In this document: positions 1-5,960 of the stretch, one piece after another | How positions within the stretch are numbered: the stretch's first letter is position 1 | Layout: each line of letters starts with the position of its first letter | Source of the DNA: Pseudomonadales bacterium | Lineage (GTDB): Bacteria; Pseudomonadota; Gammaproteobacteria; Pseudomonadales; Azotimanducaceae | Reading direction: 5' to 3' | Assembly (NCBI GenBank): GCA_028822125.1 | Contig: JAPKEK010000079.1 | Coordinates: forward strand, 1-7,855 | Length of the DNA stretch: 7,855 nucleotides | Position numbers and translations under genes: made by a program | Notes under the pieces: model-generated | The model's database searches: none | Told to the model about the DNA's origin: nothing | What the model saw: the letters and a program-made list of their open reading frames with translations, nothing else

Positions 1-40
1 CCTCACTCCTCAACCGTAATCCTGGTTTAAGTTCCATCAT
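1..40 (-). CDS. 5' end of a small conserved-type protein, cut by window edge
   Basis: Only about 13 codons are visible, starting at ATG 40 or ATG 37 on the minus strand and running open to position 1. The visible peptide is MMELKPGLRLRSE. From memory, this resembles the N-terminus of short (about 80-90 residue) uncharacterised proteins that begin with a Leu-Lys-Pro-Gly-x-Arg-x-(Arg/Lys)-Ser pattern and often sit beside acyl-CoA metabolism genes; I could not check this. A weak purine stretch (GGGAA) lies just upstream. The gene follows the CoA-transferase by about 64 bases on the same strand with no visible terminator, so it may belong to that operon. Function unknown. A chance short ORF is the alternative. 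Confidence 0.45.
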   Translation of the reverse strand, partial: MMELKPGLRLRSE

Positions 41-103
41 TGTTTCCCGTTCTAGATTTATCTTGTTTTTTGTTCTGTTTGTTACGCATATTGCTGTCGC
101 TAT

Positions 104-1327
104 TCAATCGCTTTCGATTCCAAACGCGCCTTGACTGCTCAAATCTGCAATATCTTCCCCATCATAACCCAATTCCTCAAGTATCTTATCCCGATGCTCG
201 GCTAAATCCGGAGCCCTTTTAGGGCCCACCTGGGGAACATCTGATACCGATATAGGATGATTGATTACCAGCGGCGTAGCAACATCTACATCTTTGGGCT
301 TAACTGCCATATTATTAGCCAATATCTGAGCATCATCCTTGGTTTCTTCTACCAAGGCGACAAGATTTACCGGAAGATCAAACGACTGAAAAACAGCTAG
401 CCAGTCATCCTTGGTTCTCGTCTCCACGATGGCTTGAAGCTTATCGCCCAGCACTTCTCGATTTTGAAACATCAGTTCAGGAGTAGAGAACCTTGGGTCA
501 GTCAGGAGCTGCAATGCGTCCAACGCCATCAGCAACAGGTCCAGCAACTCCTCGGTTCTTACCATGTTGAATTGGAGCCATCTATCGTCCCTGGTTCGAT
601 AGGGTCTCATCATCGCAGACTCAACACGATTGAGGTCTCGATATTTCTCCATATCTCCACCTGCCAGCACCCCCTGCGCGATGCCGGCTGCTGACCAGAG
701 ACCATTGGCAAGCAACGAGGTTTGCACCATAGAGCCTTCACCCGTCTGCGATCTTTTCAGTAGAGCGGTGACAATCCCAGCATAGAGTGCAAGACTGGTC
801 GGATGATCCCCCATTCCAGGTAGCCCCTGTGTCGGCCTTGTGCCCGCTTCACGCATTAGCTCCATCAACCCGCTTCTAGCCCAGTAAGCAAGCTGATCAA
901 AACTTTTCCGATTCCTTTCATCACCTTTTTCACCGTAGGCAGTCAGTGATGCATAGATCATTTTTTTGTTTAAGGGTTGAAGTGCCTCATAGGTCAGCCC
1001 CATTGACTCGCGCGCACTATAGGGTTGATTGGTGATAAATACATCACACTCAGCTACCAGCTTAAAAAGAATTCCAAGCCCAGCCTCAGTTTTCAGGTCA
1101 AGTGAAATGCTGCGTTTGTTTCGACCGTCCAACTGCCAGAACCAGTTACTATCTGCATAAGGCGTAGTTGTGATGTTTGAAAGCATGCGCAACATATCGC
1201 CATTGCCTGGCTTTTCAATTTTAATCACATCTGCACCAAAATCTGCCAGGATCATGGCTGCGGCAGGCGCTGCTATGACCGTCGCACAATCAATGACTTT
1301 TAGTCCTGAAAACAGGTATTCGCCCAC
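104..1327 (-). CDS. CaiB/BaiF family III CoA-transferase
   Basis: This 407-residue cytoplasmic protein should move CoA between a CoA-thioester and a free carboxylic acid, or act as an acyl-CoA racemase; the acyl group cannot be told from sequence. Family signs are the N-terminal block LFSGLKVIDCATVIAAPAAA (residues 5-24), the ADFGADVIKIEKPGNGD block (28-44), DGRNKRSISLDLKTEAG (67-83), and SFDQLAYWARSGL (142-154), in which Asp144 fits the catalytic Asp that forms the acyl anhydride. MGDHPTSLALYAGIVTALLKR (172-192) is the usual GD.P......G....L..R segment. Length is normal for the family. The start is GTG: it is the first start codon after an in-frame TAG near 1368, with only a weak AAGAAAG ribosome site, and it leaves the normal short leader before the first conserved block. 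A palindrome lies upstream (1359-1381). Its context suggests activation of a catabolic acid. Confidence 0.93.
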   Translation of the reverse strand: MGEYLFSGLKVIDCATVIAAPAAAMILADFGADVIKIEKPGNGDMLRMLSNITTTPYADSNWFWQLDGRNKRSISLDLKTEAGLGILFKLVAECDVFITNQPYSARESMGLTYEALQPLNKKMIYASLTAYGEKGDERNRKSFDQLAYWARSGLMELMREAGTRPTQGLPGMGDHPTSLALYAGIVTALLKRSQTGEGSMVQTSLLANGLWSAAGIAQGVLAGGDMEKYRDLNRVESAMMRPYRTRDDRWLQFNMVRTEELLDLLLMALDALQLLTDPRFSTPELMFQNREVLGDKLQAIVETRTKDDWLAVFQSFDLPVNLVALVEETKDDAQILANNMAVKPKDVDVATPLVINHPISVSDVPQVGPKRAPDLAEHRDKILEELGYDGEDIADLSSQGAFGIESD

Positions 1328-1358
1328 GGCTTTCTTGTCTACAAAAAATATCTTGGCA

Positions 1359-1381
1359 AGATTCTACTTGAATAAGAATCT
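1359..1381. promoter_or_regulatory. Palindrome upstream of the CoA-transferase gene, possible operator
   Basis: Perfect 7-base arms AGATTCT (1359-1365) and AGAATCT (1375-1381) are separated by 9 bases and flanked by GC on both outer sides (with a one-base offset). The centre is about 43 bases upstream of the GTG start. On the minus strand, a TAGACA and TATTCA pair spaced 17 bases apart (a poor -10) would overlap the palindrome. Size and symmetry would suit a dimeric repressor such as TetR or GntR type. No regulator gene is in the window, so the role is inferred. Confidence 0.35.
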
Positions 1382-1583
1382 GCAAGCGATATGTCTAGTC
1401 GGGTTAACTAAGGGATAATCGCTATTATGCGTTGATAACTTTGTGGTTGCCCGCATTCATATAACAGCAAGGCCAATGCCGACAATCAAAACCATTAACC
1501 CCTGTCAGAAGGCCAGCCGGTCATTCTTAGAAGCTGCAAATCGCCTGCCGAGCAAACAGGATTGGTCGTTAACGCTTGTCCAA

Positions 1584-2336
1584 CTATTCTAAAAAAGCTT
1601 TGCGCACAGCAGCCAGGGTTTGTTCGGTTATGCCAATACTGCGCAAATAGCCAACCGCACCTCCCCATCTGTCCTGGAGACCGTCTAGAAAGTCGCTCAA
1701 GGCTTTCTCTGGAACTCCCGCTGCTTTCATCATCTGTTGTCGATTCATACCTTCAGGAAATCCACTGGTTTTTGCAATAAAATCAGCCTGTCTCTCCAAA
1801 TCTCGATTTGTTAACTTGTAATCTTCCTCTATTAATACTCTATGCACACCTAGAACCGCTAACAGAAAAGCCGTTGCAACACCCGTTCGATCTTTTCCAG
1901 CGGTGCAATTCAGCAGGATCGGCTGATTTTCTGAATTAGCAAAAATGTCAAACATTTCCACCCATGTTTCCGAGCCAAACTCCAGATAGCCGAGATAACG
2001 CTTTCCCGATATTCCGGTATCGCCAACAAGTTGACTTAACCGGTCACTTCCACCATCAGGAATAATCGCGATATGGTGATAGCTAGCACCTAAAGTTTCC
2101 AATGGCCCACGTCCCTGATCCTTGATCTCACTGGGTTTACGCAAATCAATCTGTGTTCTGATCCCTAATAAGTTAAGTTTGCTGAGATCCTCCTGGGTCA
2201 TTCGATCCTGCCTTCCTGCCCGAAAGTACTGTCCCTGGCGTATCAATCGTCCGTCCTGTGCAGGGTAGCCACCAATGTCTCGAAAATTAAAGCAACCCAG
2301 AAACGGGTAATGCCTCGTAGTAAAATCCTCTATCAT
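1584..2336 (-). CDS. Tyrosine-protein phosphatase-like protein (Y_phosphatase3 / MptpB-like family)
   Basis: A 250-residue protein of the bacterial protein tyrosine/dual-specificity phosphatase group. It would cleave phosphate from phosphotyrosine, or from phosphoinositide as some relatives do, through a cysteinyl-phosphate. The N-terminal NFRDIGGY signature is at residues 17-24, QIDLRKPSEI at 62-71, and the P-loop NCTAGKDRTG at 143-152, matching Cys-x5-Arg with Cys144 and Arg150. The residue before the Cys is Asn where the family usually has His. An EDYKLTNRDL segment follows. No signal peptide or membrane segment is seen. I prefer ATG 2336, which has a GAG core six bases upstream and leads directly into the family N-terminus. 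A TTG at 2354, six codons earlier with GGCGGA close by, is possible. The gene lies about 256 bases upstream of the CoA-transferase on the same strand. Its physiological role here is unknown. Confidence 0.88.
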   Translation of the reverse strand: MIEDFTTRHYPFLGCFNFRDIGGYPAQDGRLIRQGQYFRAGRQDRMTQEDLSKLNLLGIRTQIDLRKPSEIKDQGRGPLETLGASYHHIAIIPDGGSDRLSQLVGDTGISGKRYLGYLEFGSETWVEMFDIFANSENQPILLNCTAGKDRTGVATAFLLAVLGVHRVLIEEDYKLTNRDLERQADFIAKTSGFPEGMNRQQMMKAAGVPEKALSDFLDGLQDRWGGAVGYLRSIGITEQTLAAVRKAFLE

Positions 2337-2897
2337 AGCTGTCTCATCGTTCAATCATCCGCCCGAGTCAAAGTGGGATTCAAATTAGCCAAACTCGATC
2401 TCGGGCCAATAGTTCTCCAACCAAACTGAAGCCGAAAACGCACTCCAGGCCTCGAATTTGCAGGTCGTGGAAGCATAATCCCCTCAACAAACAAATACTG
2501 TCATAAATAACCTTTCTTCAAACGGCTACTATAAGCCTAAAAAAGCCGGTAGTAAAAAATTGCGCTTCCCCCCAGTATCACTTGATGCGGAGGGCACATT
2601 AATGGCTGCCTTGAATTCATTTTGTTTGTTAGATGTTGGCCCAATACAAGCAACATCTTCTTCGGCCATTGACCCACCTAGATTGTTGCTGTTTATATAG
2701 AGTTTCAAATAGTAAAACAGGTTTTAGGCAATCCCGAAAAAAATTCTCATCAGGGTCTCAATCTATCAAGATCAGCTTGGTCCTGGTTAGCTACAATATC
2801 TGGGAGATCCAATATAAGACAAATTACATGTCAAAGGGAATAGGCGCTTTGATCGAACTCAGTTACATTAACTACTTTCTGCCAGGCTAAGTTTCGC
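2337..2897. other. Gene-poor divergent spacer between phosphatase and DNA glycosylase
   Basis: About 560 bases without a convincing gene. The left part (about 2385-2483) is richer in G+C and reads as protein-like on the minus strand. The rest is A+T-rich with homopolymer A runs at 2539-2544, 2555-2560 and 2737-2743, and multiple stops. It must hold promoters for both flanking genes, but no promoter with good -35 and -10 boxes at 16-18 base spacing stands out. The only small ORF with a strong ribosome site is at 2602-2700. Confidence 0.6.
2602..2700 (+). CDS. Possible 32-residue small ORF with strong ribosome-binding site
   Basis: An ATG at 2602 follows GGAGGG (2589-2594) at a good spacing of about 8 bases, and the frame runs 32 codons to TAG at 2698-2700. 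The peptide starts MAALNSFCLLDVGP and ends PPRLLLFI. It matches nothing I know, has no clear membrane segment, and its codon pattern is not clearly coding. It lies about 200 bases upstream of the DNA glycosylase on the same strand, so a leader peptide or chance ORF are both possible. Listed because its ribosome site is better than those of several real genes in the window. Confidence 0.2.
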   Translation: MAALNSFCLLDVGPIQATSSSAIDPPRLLLFI

Positions 2898-3509
2898 ATG
2901 GATCAAAGTACACTCGACAAAGGCCTCAATACCTTAAGCCAATTGGATCCCGACTTAAAAAAAGCTCTGGCAATCCATGGCAAACCCGACCCACGAATTC
3001 GACCACAAGGCTTTGAAACATTTCTTTCGACTATTATCAGTCAGCAGATTTCAACGTCGGCTGCTACTGCGATAACGACCCGAGTCAGGCGCTTGATGCC
3101 TGAGTGCTCAGCGGCATCACTGGAAAAGATCAGTAATACTGAGCTGCGTCAGGCGGGACTTTCATTCAGAAAAATTGAATACGCAAGAGGATTAGCCGCG
3201 GCTATACTCGCAGGTCGTTTCAACCCTAAGTCACTCAGCACAGTCGACGATGAAGAGGCCATCAGCCAGATAACTTCGCTTCGCGGGTTCGGCCAATGGA
3301 GTGCAGAAATATACTTGATGTTTTCTCTCGGGCGAACAGACATATTCCCAGCCGATGATCTAGCCCTTCAAGTAGCACTAGGCAGGTTAAAAGGCCTTAA
3401 GGAACGTCCAACTGCGAGTCTGGCAAGACAACTAGTCAGCCACTGGTCACCCTGGCGTAGCGCCGGCGCTATATTTCTCTGGCACTACTATAAGGAAACG
3501 CCTGGCTAA
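2898..3509 (+). CDS. DNA-3-methyladenine glycosylase II family protein (HhH-GPD, AlkA type)
   Basis: This 203-residue base-excision repair enzyme should cut the N-glycosidic bond of alkylated purines such as 3-methyladenine, leaving an abasic site. The HhH-GPD domain fills nearly the whole protein: FETFLSTIISQQISTSAA at residues 39-56 is the typical first helix pair, the helix-hairpin-helix is LRGFGQWSAEIYLMF (128-142), and FPADDLALQ (150-158) carries the catalytic aspartate, by alignment Asp154 (equivalent to Asp238 of E. coli AlkA). WSPWRSAGAIFLWHY (183-197) is the conserved C-terminal helix. It is shorter than E. coli AlkA (282 residues) because the N-terminal AlkA_N domain is absent, a common short form. 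No iron-sulfur cysteine cluster is seen. The ATG start has only a distant AGG. The next gene begins 91 bases downstream with no terminator between, so co-transcription is possible. Confidence 0.92.
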   Translation: MDQSTLDKGLNTLSQLDPDLKKALAIHGKPDPRIRPQGFETFLSTIISQQISTSAATAITTRVRRLMPECSAASLEKISNTELRQAGLSFRKIEYARGLAAAILAGRFNPKSLSTVDDEEAISQITSLRGFGQWSAEIYLMFSLGRTDIFPADDLALQVALGRLKGLKERPTASLARQLVSHWSPWRSAGAIFLWHYYKETPG

Positions 3510-3584
3510 TGCCGAGATCGAGAACGAAGCCTTTCACAATACGCCTATCCAGTGAATAATGGGGTTTGTTTTTCTACCCTTTTT

Positions 3585-3603
3585 AAAAAAGGTGATTGAT
3601 TTG
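3585..3603 (+). promoter_or_regulatory. Ribosome-binding site deciding a TTG start
   Basis: AAAAAAGGTGA (3585-3595) is a good Shine-Dalgarno match placed five bases before TTG 3601. The upstream ATG at 3559, in the same frame, has no purine-rich site before it and adds 14 residues (including FVFLPFL) that do not look like the family N-terminus. The site forms the right arm of a tight A/T palindrome, CCTTTTT (3578-3584) against AAAAAGG (3586-3592). Confidence 0.6.
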
Positions 3604-4713
3604 GAGTTAAAGAATTTTGCTTCGCTTCTTGACAATATCGCAAAAAATGCGCCATTGGCTGAACAATTGCGCCGCTTACCGGACCCGCTAGTCACAGAGC
3701 TGAAGATGTCAGGTGCCTTTCGCGCCCTGATCCCAAAAAAATTTTCTGGCCTGGAGCTACCCTTTGAGCAGTATCTAGACATCATAAAGAGCCTAGCCGA
3801 ACAGGATGCAAGCACCGCCTGGTGCGTTAACCAGGCTGCAGTCATTGCGACTACGTCCCTTTGGCTACCTGACCAGATTATTTCAGAAATCTGGGGAGAC
3901 CCTTTAGCATCGGTTGCTAACGGCCCGCCCTATGATTGCACAATCAGTTATGACAACAATGGCTATAAACTGACAGGACACTGGGGCTTTTCAAGCGGCT
4001 GCCAGCATGCGACTTGGATGACAGGTCCGGCTCGATTTTCTGAAGGCGGCTGGCGCTCGGCTTTTTTTCGACCCGATCAAGCTCAATTTGACGATACCTG
4101 GCAAGTTGCCGGGCTTAAAGCGACCGGCAGCTTCGAGTTTCGAGTAAAAGATCTTCTAGTGCCGGCGACCCAGGTTGTCAATTTCGACGAGGATGCCTCG
4201 GTTAAAACTGACATTACATCCTTACCAACCGCTCTCATGTTTGCGATAAGTTTTGCCGCCGTTGGACTCGGTGTCGCCAAAGGAGCGTTATCTGATGTGA
4301 TAAAAATCACACAGGGCAAAAAGCCCCAGTGGGCAGCACTTCGATTACACGAAGATCCCGATGTACAAAGGTTTCTGGGTAAGGCCACCGCCCGCTGGCG
4401 TTCTGCAGATGCCTATCTGAGGCAGACGACAGCTGAGGTTTTAGACTCTGTCAGGTGCAATCTGGACATCAGTCACAGCGAAAGATCTCAGCTACGTATG
4501 GCTGGTACCCATGTTATCCAGGAGTGCGCCGAAGTAGTGGACCTGGCTTACAAGGTTTCAGGCTCTACTGGCATTTACCAGGATGAAGTGCTCCAGCGTC
4601 GGTTTCAGGATATGCACGTAATTACCCAGCATGTTCAGGGTAGAGAGTCGTACTTTGGCTTGCTGGGGCGTTATGCCATAACGGGTCACTATGAAACAGG
4701 TCCCATGACTTGA
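3601..4713 (+). CDS. Acyl-CoA dehydrogenase family flavoprotein, possibly a group D flavin monooxygenase
   Basis: A 370-residue (from TTG) soluble flavoprotein with the acyl-CoA dehydrogenase fold: N-terminal helices, a central beta domain (YKLTGHWGFSSGCQHATW, about residues 122-139; WQVAGLKATGSFEFRVKDLLVP, about 167-188) and a C-terminal helical domain of the Acyl-CoA_dh_2 type ending RRFQDMHVITQHVQGRESYF. The C-terminal His at about residue 344 lines up with the conserved His of DszC-like oxygenases. I do not see the YEG glutamate motif of short-chain dehydrogenases. Relatives such as HsaA, HpaH-like hydroxylases and DszC are oxygenases using reduced flavin from a separate reductase, so hydroxylation is as likely as dehydrogenation. 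No reductase gene is in the window. If the upstream ATG 3559 were used the protein would be 384 residues. It lies downstream of the glycosylase and converges on the SMP-30 gene. Confidence 0.87.
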   Translation: MELKNFASLLDNIAKNAPLAEQLRRLPDPLVTELKMSGAFRALIPKKFSGLELPFEQYLDIIKSLAEQDASTAWCVNQAAVIATTSLWLPDQIISEIWGDPLASVANGPPYDCTISYDNNGYKLTGHWGFSSGCQHATWMTGPARFSEGGWRSAFFRPDQAQFDDTWQVAGLKATGSFEFRVKDLLVPATQVVNFDEDASVKTDITSLPTALMFAISFAAVGLGVAKGALSDVIKITQGKKPQWAALRLHEDPDVQRFLGKATARWRSADAYLRQTTAEVLDSVRCNLDISHSERSQLRMAGTHVIQECAEVVDLAYKVSGSTGIYQDEVLQRRFQDMHVITQHVQGRESYFGLLGRYAITGHYETGPMT

Positions 4714-4760
4714 ATTGGGTGTCCGGGGGTCGCCATTGTGCATCGTCCGGAGGACAGCAA

Positions 4761-4786
4761 GGTTACTGCTAACCGCTCTCCCTTTT
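4761..4786 (+). terminator. Weak candidate terminator hairpin in the convergent spacer
   Basis: GGTTA-CTGC-TAACC (4761-4774) is a perfect 5-base stem with a 4-base loop, flanked by AGC and GCT that could extend it past a two-base bulge. A TTTT run follows only after eight bases (4783-4786), and the stem is weak. The spacer 4714-4880, between the ends of two converging genes, also holds CCAGCG (4796-4801) against CGCTGG (4822-4827) with a 20-base loop. It contains no gene I can support. Confidence 0.2.
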
Positions 4787-4880
4787 ACTACCTGCCCAGC
4801 GCAGCAGGAAAAGCCATTCACCGCTGGCACCACTATCTTCGATATCTGCCGCCTACCAGTTTCGAAAAAAGGACAGATCT

Positions 4881-5738
4881 TTACACTAAGCTGACTTTTG
4901 CTGGTGGTACCACCAACCCGGCTACATCAACTCTGGTTTTATACACAGCGCCAGCTGTTTCAGAATCGGCACCTGCCGACCCAGACACTATATACAGATC
5001 TTTCATGTCATCGCCGCCAAAGCAGACACTGGAACAAAGAGATTGAGGGATTCCAATAAATTCGAGTAAATCACCGCCTGGGCTGAACACTGCCACACCC
5101 TGACCGCCGCCTGCCAGCGCTACCCAAACCCTTCCATCTTCTGATAATGCCAAACCATCCGGAACACCCTTATCCATCCTGGCAAAGATTTCTTTTCGAC
5201 CTAGTGTTCCGTCTGCTTCAACCCGATAGCGATTTACGACCCGGCGACCTGAATCTGAGTGGTACAAAGTCTTATTATCAGGGGAAAAACCCAGACCATT
5301 AGTTAGAAGAATGTCATCGGCAACCTTTCTTGCACTTCCATCCAATTCAATCAAAAAAAGCTCACCCGCCTGAGGGTCCCTGCCGTCGTCAAATACGGGA
5401 CTCGAGCCTAGTGATCCGGCATATATCCTGCCAGCACTGTCTGTGGTGATATCGTTGAATCCAACTATTCCGTTTGCTTCATCCTTATCGAGTACAACCT
5501 GGCTTGAACCACCTGAAAAAGGTTTAAAAGAGATTTTCCCACCACTGACAATAAGACCGTCCGCCTGGTGCAAAGACATCCCACCGATGCCTCGACGATG
5601 TTCAAACACCAAGCTCACAGAACCATTCTGATCGACACAGAAAACCCCGCCCAGCAACACGTCACTGAACAGCAATCCCCTATCAGGGATCCAAAGAGGG
5701 CCTTCGACCAGGCTGTAACCTTCACAGAGCTTTTCCAT
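4881..5738 (-). CDS. SMP-30/gluconolactonase/LRE family hydrolase
   Basis: A 285-residue six-bladed beta-propeller enzyme; relatives are calcium- or zinc-dependent lactonases that open sugar or other lactone rings. Metal-site residues are present: Glu12 in LVEGPLW, Asn95-Asp96 in GFNDI, Asn147 in LTNGLGFSPD, and Asp194 in VPDGLALSEDG. Blade repeats such as GRIYAGSLG, KTLYHSDSG and GRVWVALAGGG are clear. The frame extends upstream to a TTG at 5792, but I set the start at ATG 5738: GGGAGG lies four bases before it, the conserved EGP block follows in the normal place, and the upstream TTG lies inside a perfect TTGACA promoter box. The early hydrophobic stretch of the longer version is therefore probably not a signal peptide, and the protein is likely cytoplasmic. 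It is divergent from the crotonase gene. Substrate unknown; a ring-opening step in the local catabolic pathway is an inference. Confidence 0.9.
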   Translation of the reverse strand: MEKLCEGYSLVEGPLWIPDRGLLFSDVLLGGVFCVDQNGSVSLVFEHRRGIGGMSLHQADGLIVSGGKISFKPFSGGSSQVVLDKDEANGIVGFNDITTDSAGRIYAGSLGSSPVFDDGRDPQAGELFLIELDGSARKVADDILLTNGLGFSPDNKTLYHSDSGRRVVNRYRVEADGTLGRKEIFARMDKGVPDGLALSEDGRVWVALAGGGQGVAVFSPGGDLLEFIGIPQSLCSSVCFGGDDMKDLYIVSGSAGADSETAGAVYKTRVDVAGLVVPPAKVSLV

Positions 5739-5763
5739 AAATCCTCCCATAGCCAGAAAATTA

Positions 5764-5792
5764 ACGCTACAAACTGCCAGCAGGCCTGTCAA
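5764..5792 (-). promoter_or_regulatory. Candidate promoter of the SMP-30 gene
   Basis: Minus-strand TTGACA (5792-5787) is a perfect -35 box; 17 bases on is TAGCGT (5769-5764), which keeps the key T, A and final T of a -10 box. Transcription would begin near 5757, giving a leader of about 19 bases that contains the GGGAGG ribosome site (5748-5743) before ATG 5738. The -10 box is poor, so this is moderate evidence. Confidence 0.45.
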
Positions 5793-5883
5793 GCTACTGA
5801 TCTGTACTCAAAACCCAAACCGCTCTCTTGATTCCAACGCTTACAAAAGTTAACGATGATCGGCTGAAAATATCCCTGGATCC

Positions 5884-5902
5884 ATCACCAAAGCTTGATG
5901 AT
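5884..5902. promoter_or_regulatory. 19-base imperfect palindrome, possible operator for the divergent genes
   Basis: The form is ATCAnCAAnnnTTGnTGAT, with 14 symmetric positions out of 19. It lies 11 bases upstream of the candidate -35 box of the crotonase gene and about 146 bases from the SMP-30 start. The symmetry and length suit a dimeric helix-turn-helix regulator. The binding protein is not encoded in the window. Confidence 0.35.
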
Positions 5903-5913
5903 ACGTTGCTAAA

Positions 5914-5943
5914 TTGCAAAAAAGGTGGTTTATTTCCTATAGT
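5914..5943 (+). promoter_or_regulatory. Candidate promoter of the crotonase gene
   Basis: TTGCAA (5914-5919) and TATAGT (5938-5943) are separated by 18 bases; the -10 box differs from consensus at one position. Transcription would start near 5950, right at the AAAGGAG ribosome site (5948-5954), leaving a very short leader. That short leader is the main reason for doubt. Confidence 0.35.
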
Positions 5944-5960
5944 CTGTAAAGGAGACAACC

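Noticed and set aside
104..121. AATCG-CTTT-CGATT hairpin at the end of the CoA-transferase gene, looked at as a terminator
   Set aside because: Five-base stem overlapping the stop codon, with no T-run downstream on the minus strand.
1457..1495. 12-residue hydrophobic minus-strand peptide MVLIVGIGLAVI, preceded in frame by a TGA
   Set aside because: Could be the end of a decayed membrane protein, but it is too short, has no ribosome site, and the upstream frame gives no supporting domain.
2521..2560. Repeated GGCT/AGCC/GTAG elements with A runs, looked at as a terminator or small RNA
   Set aside because: Stems are only four bases long and no T-run follows a stem on either strand.
2633..2890. 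85-codon plus-strand ORF in the divergent spacer
   Set aside because: Low-complexity, A+T-driven composition with no recognisable domain and no ribosome site at its ATG; it simply fills an A+T-rich spacer.
4558..4833. Minus-strand ORF across the end of the flavoprotein gene
   Set aside because: Mostly antisense to a well-supported coding region, with no domain; a shadow frame.
4738..5046. Plus-strand ORF across the convergent spacer and the end of the SMP-30 gene
   Set aside because: More than half is antisense to conserved SMP-30 sequence and the start has no ribosome site.
5568..5831. Plus-strand ORF antisense to the start of the SMP-30 gene
   Set aside because: The opposite strand has clear SMP-30 motifs with a strong ribosome site; this frame has no domain.
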